From the NCBI GenBank assembly GCA_005406025.1, contig BGZK01000077.1, positions 744,001 through 808,000 of the forward strand: a stretch of DNA of 64,000 nucleotides. Reading direction: 5' to 3'. This stretch comes from Eumeta japonica (lineage: Eukaryota; Arthropoda; Insecta; Lepidoptera; Psychidae). Below are positions 1 to 9,625 of the stretch, piece by piece. A program made the position numbers and the translations under genes. How positions within the stretch are numbered: the first letter of the stretch is position 1; the number at the start of each line of letters is the position of its first letter. Below the pieces are notes generated by a model. That model saw only the letters and a program-made list of their open reading frames with translations. It searched no databases and was not told the origin of the DNA.

Positions 1-2700
1 TTAAAAATTTGAAAAATCCAAAAGTGTACGACTCAATGCTAAGTTCATTCTAAAACATAATACTTAGATACTTTAATATGTATAGTAAACTCCATAATTT
101 AGTGCTGCTAAATAGTAATCTAGTAATATAAATGCAATCTAGTAATACAAATACGAATTGCTTTCACAAATTTTCAATTAGAGCTGTCTCGAAAGTAATG
201 CAAAACTTTTTTGTTTATTGTATTAAAGGTAGGAAATTTACCAAGACCTTATGACTGCATAGCGAAATAATAAAAAATATATGTGAGAAAACTATAAAAA
301 ATACACGCATGTACATGTTATAAGAAAGAGATGAAAATAATGACGACAATTTCTACAAGAAAAAAACCCGAGAACACGATCGACTTTCATTAATAACTTT
401 TGAACTGTTGTGAGTTCAATAACAAAAAACAAAAGGGATCATCCATAGGATAAATAGAAACTTCTTTAATATAATTTATCTTAATCTATTGTTTATATTT
501 CTCTAAAACGTGAAGACTTACCGACGCATAGACCTACGGCTGGCGGTCTATATATTTTTTCAATTAATTTTTGTTATTTAATCTAAAATAAATCGTTTAA
601 AAATATTTTTTTTTATAATTTAATGTCTCTTTAAACATTAATAGTAATATGGATTTAATGTAGCGAAATTGTGGTATGACCACACATCGAGAGTAAATCA
701 CTCTCACACGCTGCGCGTTGTGAGTCGTGCAAAATTAATCATTAATCTATGCAACGTACTGAGCTTCTAATAAAATTGAGGGTAATCAAAATACTAGAGA
801 ATGAAATACGTGCAGTTACAAGAATTACATGAGTAATGCCTTGGAAAATTAGACTGTCACCGACGTAATACGTCAATCCGTATAGGGTCATTATGTGATT
901 TCAAACAGTAACTCGGTTTCGAAACACTAACTAAAACTGTAGGCGCAACATATTAATATACCTTTGAATGTCTCGAAAGACTATAGTCACTTTTTGTGTT
1001 ACCTGTACCGCTCTGCTTAATCTTCAACTAATTAATCAGTGTCTTCGGACCTTTTCAGATCGAATCATCGGATCCGTCTTTTGTTGTGGAATAATAACTA
1101 CACGGGGTTTTGACTTTACAGGTTGCGTAATCGAGACGCTGTATTTTGACAGCTCGCTCTAGATGGCCGTCCCGTGAGATAGAAAGAGACAGTTGCAGTT
1201 TGTAGTGATGTCTCTCGAAGTTTCGGTGATAATGTCACAGATTAACCGACACGTTATTATGACTTTGACACTTGTAATCCGTGTTACTTAACCGGTTTCT
1301 TTCTTTGGCTCATCTGTTTCACTGTAACATGATTATATAAATTAAAACATAAATGTTTCCTGATTTAGATCAGTGTTTAATTAATGTTTATTACATCTAG
1401 TGACATTTAATTATATTTAATGAAAATATGTATGTCGGTATTCAATATATTATTTCATTCGTGTATAGAGTCTGTTTAAAAGCGTTCCTGTCGTTTACGG
1501 GCTCGAGTTAATTGATATTCAATGATTATAAAAAATATACTCAAAACGCAAACAGTATAAATGATGTAACATAAGATCATTTTGGACCGATTTAGTGAGG
1601 GAACGGATGTGGTACGAGCTCTCTCCCTTATCTGTTGAATCCCGATTGGTCAGGTATAGAGCACTGATTGACTGTATCTGGAACAATATATATATTTTAA
1701 CATATTTTCTGTATTTGCAACAATACATAATACGCAACTTCCATTATACTTATCAATTTGATGATACATAAACAATTTTTTTTTCAATGTGAGTGTATTA
1801 TTATTTGTTTTTATCGTTGTAAATTATGGTATAACAAAAGATCTTGTTTAACCTTTAATATTATTTCCTATGATTAGATTAAAGTAACAAAACCGCTTTT
1901 GCTGCAATATTAAAAATTATTCTCAATGCGTACTTTTTGTATGATATTTTAGTTCCTTTCTATTTTATTGTTAAAATGAAAAATACCTACTTAAACAGAA
2001 AGATAATTTCCCAAGGAAAGTATTTCAATTGCTCTATTAAAATATCTGATATTTTTGATAACGATGTTATAATTTCAGTACATCGTCGTTTAATAATACG
2101 ATACAAATATATTGGTATTAAGTAAAACAAACGTTGTATACTGATCTGTATATGTAATATTATGATTAACATTTATACCGGTCCCGCTCCTTGCGCTGGA
2201 TACTGTCCCATATGGTAATCAGCGACGCAATCGACTTCTATTGTAAATTTCAATAAGGTCCGTTCAGTCCTTGAGCTTGAAAAACAATTATGTGTCCCTA
2301 TATACTGTTTTTTTTCGCTGTAAGGAAAATGTTACATATGAAACATGAGAATATTTTGGAATCGAGTTTAATATTTTCTTGGATTATTCTTGATCAAAAT
2401 TTATTCTTGACAATTTATCCACAGTTACAAGATAACCATCTCGATCTTAAGGTCATCGTCTGCGAACCTAGCGAGTTTCAACTCTGTAGCGTTCGTTCTC
2501 TCCGATAAAGAGGTTACAAGAAAAATTCAATTCGATTGGGCGGCCCTTGTGAAATCACACGGCATCTTGAGTCTAAACATATAACACAAGAGTTGTTAGT
2601 GATTAGATACTGATGCCAAATGCGATCTCATAAATAAATTCAGAATCACACAACATGCAATAAAAATAGTCATACTCAGAATTTCCCAGTGGAATGAAAT
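1..2700. other. AT-rich non-coding stretch, nothing recognised
   Basis: No open frame here has coding-like composition: the short frames are AT-driven and full of Ile, Tyr, Phe and Asn. I saw no transposon termini, tRNA fold or tandem array. If the exon at 7007 is internal, this could be upstream intron; if that exon is the first coding exon, this is upstream or intergenic DNA. Confidence 0.5.
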
Positions 2701-2752
2701 CCGAAACGAGGAAATCCTCAATGAACCAGAGTGGCAATCATAGCTCACAGAA

Positions 2753-2992
2753 TCAGTACGTTGAAGGGTTAATGGGTTTACCACATCCCTCGCAGAACCA
2801 ATAGCCGCTGGGAAATAACGGTTCTCGATTGAGGATCACGAACTGGGCATCGCAGCGTGAGACGACCTCCCACATGCGTGAACCAGTAAAGTTTGCGGTG
2901 CCATCGTTGGTCACTTGTGGCCCAAGATTGTACGACGTGAAAATCTCAGGATGATGAGGCTTATTGGACGTGCAATGGCTTAAACGAACCAC
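2753..2992 (-). other. Unrecognised open frame, possible exon or retroelement scrap
   Basis: Read on the minus strand, about 80 codons stay open in a patch that is clearly less AT-rich than its flanks. The peptide has a balanced composition and a C-terminal C-x2-C pair within WFCEGCGKPIN, which resembles half of a zinc ribbon. No homologue is recognised and no clean splice sites were identified. The same strand stays partly open further on in another frame (2596-2784), which suggests a decayed mobile-element coding region more than a host exon. Confidence 0.2.
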
Positions 2993-3300
2993 ACTAATTA
3001 ATTCACATTTACTCGGGCAAGGCTTAATTTTGACGTATAACTAACTGTTTACACTTTGTGGGAACGACTTAGTTACCTCTACGTGCGAGCATTGCTCTGT
3101 CCGGGCCTATCGCATTTCCGTGCACAGATGCGGGTCCGTCCTGGGGTGAGACGGCTCATGTAAACATTCGAGAGGTTATCAACTTCAAACTTGCTTTGTG
3201 TACTTATTTTGGGCAGTACCTACACGGAAGAAATGAATTCTTCGGTCATTGAAAGAAAGAACTTGCACATATTTTCGGAAATTAATTAGTACGTATGTAA

Positions 3301-3446
3301 ATTATTATTATTATTACTATAATTATTATTATTATTACTATAATTATTATTATTATTACTATAATTATTATTATTATTACTATAATTATTATTATTATTA
3401 CTATAATTATTATTATTATTATTATTACTATAATTATTATTATTAT
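3301..3446. repeat. 21-bp AT-rich minisatellite
   Basis: Five perfect 21-bp units of the form (ATT)5-ACTATA run from 3301 to 3405. A 27-bp unit with two extra ATT triplets and a partial unit follow. It is a compound array: an ATT microsatellite punctuated once per unit by ACTATA. Translating it gives an Asn-Tyr run with 7-residue periodicity, which is an artefact of the period being divisible by three. Confidence 0.95.
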
Positions 3447-3835
3447 CATTATTACCTTTATGTAAATAAATGAATTATACTATTGGGTCGTCTCTGATGA
3501 AGAATCTTACATGTTTTTAATGTACAAATGTTTAATTTGCTTTAAAAATTTTCTATATCGTGCGGTGAACTCCTAATCATAAACGATATACGTTTTACAT
3601 CGACTATCACTACTAAGTTATTTAATAAGTCGAATATAAAATAACATTATATAATTTATTGAAAATTAATTGTCATTAACGAGTCACGAGTATCATTAAT
3701 ATATAAATTAGTTTTTTTTTTCAACTAGATGAAAGCAACTCTGACGAATCATATCTAATGTGGGTTTATTACTCACTAATACCGTTGATGTGACTTGCAT
3801 TACGGCAGATGTCTCTCGGAAACTTCAATAATGAA

Positions 3836-3961
3836 ATGTGTCATCAATGGCTTCTTTCTAAACATCATAAACTAAAATATGTCATCAACGGTCTCCTTCT
3901 AAACATCATAGACTAAAATGTGTATCAATGGTCACCTAAACATCATAGACTGCAATGTGTA
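3836..3961. repeat. Three tandem ~40-bp units
   Basis: Three head-to-tail units share the core CTAAACATCATAGACTAAAA, with TGTCATCAAYGG before it. Unit lengths drift from about 42 to 40 bp and each differs by several substitutions or small deletions, so the array is old. It has no coding potential. Confidence 0.85.
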
Positions 3962-4577
3962 GGCTCCTCATTACTTACACTTACGCGCTGTTGCAAAAAG
4001 TTGCGTCCGTTGACCAAATGAATAATAAGTTGGTACCCAGATGAGCGTCATTAAGCATATTGCGGTGCTCTCTGTGATGGCTGTTGCAAAATTGTTATGT
4101 TCACGCACAACTTCGCGAGCGTGTCTACTTACGCAAGTGTGTGCCGAATTAGAATACGTGTGACTATCGTGTTTGCCCATGCGTCGCTTCTTTATAGGTA
4201 CTATAATAATTTAATAATAACATGATTAAGACAACATTTAAAAAAGTCTGATTTTCGAAATTATACAGTTAATTTTTACCATTGCTACGATTTGAACACT
4301 GCAAAATCTATATATTTATAACTGTTCAACTGAAAATTGACAAACAAATGTTCGTAGGATAAATTTCTATTGAATAAGCGCATTTTCATATAATTCGGTA
4401 GAGACGTACTCTAAGTAGCATTTTAATCGAGGAATGATCGTAAAAGATCAATTGAAAGATAATAGAAATGTGCTAGTGTTAATTTTGTCCTAAAGTCATA
4501 ATAAGAGGATCGGAATGGAAATCTGCATCGCGATCAGTATCCAAAACAAGATGGGATTCGTGTTCTTAGTACGATAA

Positions 4578-4630
4578 GCTCTATATAAGAGATTGCTCTA
4601 TATAGAAGGTGTGCTCTATATAAAGGACCA
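4578..4630 (+). repeat. Three 17-18 bp repeats, each with a TATA-like core
   Basis: The units start at 4578, 4595 and 4613. Each begins GCTCTATATA and ends in a variable purine-rich 7-8 bp. Each contains a TATATA stretch that matches a TATA box, but I see no initiator or conserved downstream exon, so a short minisatellite is the safer reading. Confidence 0.8.
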
Positions 4631-4716
4631 GCTTTCGAGCGCGACTCCACCCTGGTTGACATAAAATTAATTTTTTCGCCTTTTATATGAAACTATCATC
4701 ACGTGATGTTCTCAAT

Positions 4717-5175
4717 CTCCATTCCGATTCCGTTCTGAAATGCTTTTCCGATTCCATTGGAATCAAAGATAAAATACAAATCTGAAGAGAAAGATTTTTA
4801 TTTTATCCTTGATTTCAATCCGAACTCTGTGTTATCTATTCATCAATCAATACTGGTGTCGATTCTAATTCTGATTACAATCTCGATCACGATCACGATA
4901 CTGCTCTCAATCCCGATCGTTGAATTATATCGATTATATGCTTTGCAGTTTCACCAGTCAATTATTCTTATTCCCTTCCATTTCTTATTGCTTTGTTCAT
5001 TCACGTAGGTACAATAATTACCGTCGTATTTGTGTAAGTACCGCTACCGTTCACGGCCTACTCCCAATCTCGATGTCGCTCGATTCTGATCCCGGCTTCG
5101 CTCTTAGTTTCGATCCAAATCTCGCTCTCGCTTTTGTCTCCGCTTCAGCTCTTCTCAATTCCAATGTCGGTCGTG
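4717..5175 (-). repeat. Degenerate GAATCG-type hexamer tract (Helitron-like interior), minus orientation
   Basis: The plus strand is a run of loose CGATTC, CGATCT and CAATCT hexamers, i.e. degenerate GAATCG on the minus strand. The same texture recurs at 6320, 12325, 27225, 36165 and 61540. In four of those copies it lies just before a conserved ATTCTATG...GCGGGC tail, so it is probably the interior of one mobile-element family. The long frames in this tract (e.g. 4920-5264) are a by-product of the hexamers. Confidence 0.55.
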
Positions 5176-6282
5176 CATTTCAAATTATTTTTAAATTCAC
5201 CATCCACCCTTCAAACCATCAATCCGTTTATCCGTCCTTTTATACAGACAACAGGCCAGAATAGCTTTCTAGCCTGGCGTTTACAACATCACAAGAGACA
5301 TAAAAATTATAGACTAAATTGGATGTATATTTCAAAATTTCGGCAAACCCAAACTAAGTCAGATCCAAATGCTAATTTTGAGAATAAAAAGACCCTATAA
5401 TTCTCAGATATAATTGTTACATAAGATTGTCCTATCCCTTGTTAACTTCTTATCTATTAGAAATGATTAATGGATTTTTCGTATTGTCATTGTATTTTGA
5501 ATTTGTAATGAATTTTTAATTTTAATGTCAGTACTTTGGTACTGAAGTTATTTTTTTTCGGTAAGCAAAGAAAAGTTAGAAAAATTTGCCCAATTTTTGT
5601 TTTCTGTGTACAAATTATTTTTTCGTGAACAATCTCTTAAATTATTCAACTTAAAACAGGGCGAGTAAAACGTTTACCTTGTTCATTAAAAGATTTTTCA
5701 AACAAAAATACAAAGGAGTCGTTGAAAAAGAGAAAGCTCCGACCGTAACCTTTGCCGAGGTCGCGGCCATTTCGAGTCCTTTGTGTAATGGTTTTTTTTT
5801 TTATGTTCATTGTGTGGTTTTATGTCCCGGCCGTTGAAAGTTAAGCCCTACTGCAAAAGCATTTTACTCACCCGGGTGACCGATGCGACTTGATAAAAAA
5901 TATTCTTACAACAACAGCGTATATAAAAGAATAAGCAATAAACTTAAAAGCATAACTTTTAAATTAAATTAAACAGCTAGTATTACGTTCGTCATCATCG
6001 GCGATGTATGGGCGAGATAACTCTTAAATTGCGGTGGAGAAAACTACCGGTGTGTCGATTCTGTAAACTTAAAACGACTTAGCTGATACAGTTATGACGT
6101 GAAAATTACGTCAACCGAGGACGCACGGCGAAATCTCTCTCATTCTGATGTAATTTCTACATCAAAACGATATCAACTGAGTCCTTTTTAGTTTAGTGAA
6201 TAAGTCTACCGGTAATACAAATTGATAATTCTGAAACGATAGCTATAAACTTATTCGGTATTCGAGTTACTAATTTCCTAAG

Positions 6283-6520
6283 CACGGCTTAGCCCGCATA
6301 GACATGGAATGTTTCCTTCGTTTTTTATATTGATCGATCTCGGTCACAAATTTCAGTCTCGGGATTGTAATCAAGAGCAGTATCTTGATCACGATCCCGT
6401 TCATGTCTTGAATTTCATGCTGGTCCTACCTCGGTTGCGACCCCGGTTTCGTCCTCTACAATTTCTATTCCGCTACCGGTCACGAATTCGGTTTGAACCT
6501 AGTCGGGGAAAATGCTAGTG
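6283..6520 (-). mobile_element. Helitron-like 3' portion, minus strand
   Basis: On the minus strand a degenerate hexamer tract leads to ATCGATCAATATAAA, then an ATTCCATGTCTATGCGGGC tail. This is the same order as in the plus-strand copies at 12325-12600 and 36165-36412. The expected terminal CTAG-T has decayed here. Assignment to Helitrons rests on the related copies that keep it. Confidence 0.45.
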
Positions 6521-7006
6521 CCAAAATAAAGTAAATTACTGTATTACTCAGACGTACTATAGATAGGAATAATGGAGATAATGTAGGATGAGTGAAAGAA
6601 TTTTAAAATGGGTTCAGTGGTTCAATTCAATAATACAAATACGCGGACGGAGTCGTGGACAAATCCTAGTTTTACTGTAAGAAATGCGTAAGTTTAATAC
6701 GGCTGTATATTAAGCAGTTAAAATCAATCGACCGACAACTTTTCGAGTTATGCAAGCACAAACATACGCAGGTTGAATATTTATGTAGAAAATTAATGAA
6801 TGTTATACGGGTTTTTATTAAATCGTTTTGAACCGAAGTAGAAAATATCCACATACACGATCTTAAATTTTAAGACGACGAATTAACTTCGGATATTAAT
6901 AATGGTGTAATTATTTTATTATCGATCCTTTGTCTCGATTCTCGAGTCATTAGTTGGCCGTTGTTCAAGTTAGAAAAGGTTCGCTTTTTCCGGCACGCCC
7001 TGACAG

Positions 7007-7111
7007 CAAACATCTCGGAATGTGTGCTACGAAAACACGCCGCTCACGATGGAGCGCTCCGACAACGAATCTGCCCTGGATGTAAACAGTTTGCCGAGCA
7101 ACCAGCCTACC
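7007..7111 (+). CDS. Candidate coding exon, same gene as 60213 (or first coding exon from ATG 7049)
   Basis: A 35-codon open segment lies between a plausible acceptor (pyrimidine-rich TTTTTCC...CCCTGACAG ending at 7006) and a donor GTATGT at 7112. It is phase 0 at both ends. The only in-frame stop is TGA at 7001-7003, inside the presumed intron. The encoded peptide has balanced, non-repetitive composition (NVCYENTPLTMERSD, then ESALDVNSLPSNQPT), unlike the AT-driven frames around it. The next strong exon, 60213, is also phase 0, so direct splicing keeps the frame. An alternative reading is a first coding exon starting at ATG 7049 with a 5'UTR upstream; an out-of-frame ATG at 7020 makes that less attractive. 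No domain is recognised. Confidence 0.5.
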
Positions 7112-7294
7112 GTATGTTGAATTAGAAACCGTTCAAGTGGCTCACTTGCTATGTCAATTCGTTTCTTTCGTCTCGGGAAATATTTTCTCATGTTTCGTAT
7201 TTCTGTTGCTCGTACACTTTGCGATAGTATGTTTCTACTTCATATGTAACTCTAATTGCATTGTTGATTATTTCATGCGTATTTCATTGTACCA

Positions 7295-7350
7295 TGTTGG
7301 AAACCTACAGTTCTGCCTACCCTTCTGGGAAATGGACGTAAAGTTATATT
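7295..7350 (-). repeat. Fragment of a dispersed repeat shared with 27437-27540
   Basis: On the minus strand the core TTTCCCAGAAGGGTAGGCAG, followed by a few divergent bases and a CATGGTAC-like segment, matches the plus strand at 27450-27500. A shared anchor in opposite orientation 20 kb away points to a dispersed repeat, probably the tail of a retroelement. Confidence 0.5.
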
Positions 7351-7674
7351 ATTGTTTTTTTTTATAAATATCTATTATTTCATAAGTACAAAAATTTATT
7401 ATCAATATTTTGTTAAATAATAGAATCTTTTACTCGAAAAATATTTTTAGTACAACAAATAAACATTGTGTTGAATCGAAATATCTGACGAGATGTAACC
7501 ATTTTGTACAAATATGTTATTCATTTTTTCTTCATACGATGATCGTTTATTCAAAACTCCGTTACAAAACAAACGAAATATTACTAACTCTTAGTCGTTC
7601 CGTAACGTGTCTATTTTCTCATTACGCGTGTGCAAAACAATCAATTTTAACCGCGGACGATTATACTTCAAAAG

Positions 7675-7771
7675 TATTTACGCAAACGTACCGGCGGAGT
7701 GACGTGAGGGAGCTGTCTCGGTCCGCCTCCGAGGGCCTCGAGGCGGACACGGCGCGAATATCAACCGAGTA
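7675..7771 (+). CDS. Weak candidate exon
   Basis: A GC-rich stretch reads as YRRSDVRELSRSASEGLEAD and continues to ARISTE, with Ser/Glu/Arg-rich composition unlike its surroundings. It ends at a near-perfect donor (GTA|GTAAGT, GT at 7772) in phase 2. The upstream acceptor is unclear: AG dinucleotides at 7673-7674 and 7711-7712 lack good pyrimidine tracts. Direct joining to the exon at 60213 would create a TAG stop, so it does not fit the main reading frame. It could be an alternative exon, a non-coding first exon or chance. Confidence 0.25.
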
Positions 7772-8239
7772 GTAAGTGCCTACCTATTTCTTAAACAGAC
7801 ATTTTTATTTCGGTCGAGAGCCGTGTGTCGAGACAGAGGTGTATTTTACCGTTCTATTCCGTTAAGAATAAGTAGATTACCCGCGAAGACTCTAGCGCGG
7901 GTTGAATTTAGCCACGAATAGGTTTTTGTTGAACTGCACTTGCGCGAACTTAATGCTCGTTATAACTTCAACCTGGTCAAGATGTTTCGCGTTAGTATAC
8001 TATACTAAATACGTTCGTCTTAGCTGTTGTTGAATATTTTTTTAATAATCGAAATCAATGAAATAGATGGACTTATTGGTATATATATGTCATTGTGAAA
8101 AATGTTGTGTCGGGCTTGTAACACCCCACTGCGAAAACATACTCTCTCATAATTATTTTAAATCAGATTGGGGATGAATGTAAGTTAAACGCTCCAACCT
8201 GGTTTAGCGCGGGTTGAGCTTTGCTCGGGTCCATTGTCA

Positions 8240-8400
8240 CCAATGCAGTGGAAACGTCCGGGACTGACTACTCCACATGCTCTTCGTGGCATGGAGCGAG
8301 TGGTTTAACATGGTGTAGTGTATTCGCCCGTGGTGAGGATTCGAACTCAGTATCTTCGATTGCGAAGGCAACGCGCCGCCCCACTGGGACATCGTTACTC
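8240..8400 (-). mobile_element. tRNA-derived SINE head, minus strand
   Basis: On the minus strand an A-box-like segment (GTCCCAGTGGGGCGG, within 8375-8391) is followed about 35 nt later by a B-box-like GAGTTCGAATCCTC (8335-8348), the spacing of a tRNA-type polymerase III promoter. There is no complete cloverleaf, so this is a SINE and not a tRNA gene. It abuts the 459-bp element that starts at 8412. Confidence 0.6.
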
Positions 8401-8411
8401 TTCGTGTGGGA

Positions 8412-8870
8412 ATTTTGACGTGACAACGTCTTAAGTGGTTGCGGCTGAGGTCGCATGAAAAGTGTAACGCTCGGTAACGTAACGATGAGTCACCGAACGA
8501 GAGAGGCCCGCCAGATGCCTTGCGTCTCTCTCCCAAACTATGATCGGTCTGCCGCTGGCACTAGAGAAATTAGTGCATAGCTTGCAAATGTATTACTGGT
8601 TATTGTATGTATATTTGTATATAAATACGTATGTATGTGCAAGGTAAAAATAAAATTTTGTTAATATGAAATTCAGTGCGAGATTCTTTGTATAAATTAA
8701 TGTTTTAAATATAATTCTTTGTATAAATAAATGTTTTAAATTGTTACTATTATTTCATCCTTCTTCCTACTATACGAATGAATATTCACATTAAAATGAT
8801 TTTACCATTCAAAGTCGTTGTCACGTAAAACTTTCGCCCGTATACCGACTTTACAGGCAACCAAATTTTT
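8412..8870 (+). mobile_element. 459-bp interspersed element, copy A
   Basis: One of three copies in the window, with 9168-9625 (+) and 39064-39509 (-). It begins ATTTTGACGTGACAACGTC and ends CAGGCAACCAAATTTTT. The 11-mer ACGTGACAACG near the start recurs inverted (CGTTGTCACGT, 8816-8826) near the end, which suggests subterminal inverted repeats. A GC-rich block (GTAACGCTCGGTAACGTAAC) comes first. An AT-rich half follows with an internal ~30-bp tandem duplication around TTTGTATAAAT. No transposase frame is present, so it is non-autonomous. Its superfamily is unknown to me. Confidence 0.85.
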
Positions 8871-9075
8871 TATATACGTACAATAAGGGTAATAGATCTA
8901 AAAGCGAACACAACTTCGTCCAAAGTAAATAACTGTTTGCAGTAGCATACCTATATAAAAAATAAATATTTAATTAATTAGATTTTTTTTAATTTATTTA
9001 TTAAAAAATATATATGCACATCACTATAAACTTGCATTTTGTATAAGAATATGTAATAAAAACATTATCAAAAAT

Positions 9076-9167
9076 TAGCTGTCCTGGCAGACGTTGTTCT
9101 CTTTCCGATAGACGATGTGCCAGTATGCCCGCGGCTTTGCCCGCATGAACATAGAATGAATTCTATT
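9076..9167 (-). mobile_element. Helitron-like 3' end fragment, minus strand
   Basis: The minus strand reads ATTCATTCTATG, then GCGGGCAAAGCCGCGGGC, a GC hairpin. This matches the tail at 27351-27385 and 36371-36405. The terminal CTAG is degraded. Copy B of the 459-bp element starts immediately to its right on the plus strand, so one probably inserted beside or into the other. Confidence 0.4.
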
Positions 9168-9625
9168 ATTTTGACGTCTTAAATTAGGTTGCGGCTGGGA
9201 GTCACTTTGAAAAGGGTGTAACGCTCGGTAACGTAACGATGAGTCACCGAACGAGAGAGGCCCGCCGAATGTTGCGTCTCTCCCACTCAACTATGATCGG
9301 TCTGCCGCGCGCATCAGCGCTAGAGAATTAGTGCATAGCTTGCAAATGTATTGCAAGTTATTGTATGTATATTGTATATAAATACGTATGTATGTGTAAA
9401 GGTAAAAATAAAATTTTGTTAATATGAAATTCAGTGCGAGATTCTTTGTATAAATTAATGTTTTAAATATAATCTTTGTATAAAATAAATGTTTTAAATT
9501 GTTACTATTATTTCATCCTTCTTCCTACTATACGAATGAATATTCACATTAAAATGATTTTACCATTCAAGTCGTTGTCACGTAACTTTCGCTTGTATAC
9601 CGACTTTACAGGCAACCAAATTTTT
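9168..9625 (+). mobile_element. 459-bp interspersed element, copy B
   Basis: Near-identical in order and length to copy A, with the same orientation and only about 300 bp between the two. The left end has lost part of the GTGACAACG segment (ATTTTGACGTCTTAA). Small indels distinguish it elsewhere, for example around 9365-9375 and 9470. Its ending is CAGGCAACCAAATTTTT, as in copy A. Close same-orientation copies could reflect a local duplication, but the sequences between and after them differ. Confidence 0.85.

Noticed and set aside
3249..3473. Open frame encoding Tyr/Asn repeats
   Set aside because: It is a translation of the 21-bp ATT minisatellite; the periodicity is an artefact of a period divisible by three.
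4920..5264. 114-codon plus-strand frame
   Set aside because: It lies in the degenerate CGATTC hexamer tract shared by several repeat copies.
7410..7674. N-terminal part of a 120-codon frame ending at 7772
   Set aside because: The first ~88 codons are AT-driven and not protein-like; only the GC-rich end was kept as a weak exon candidate.
8221..8536. Overlapping frames on both strands with SFGDSSLRYRALH
   Set aside because: The same peptide appears in copies B and C of the 459-bp element and is a shadow of the repeat.
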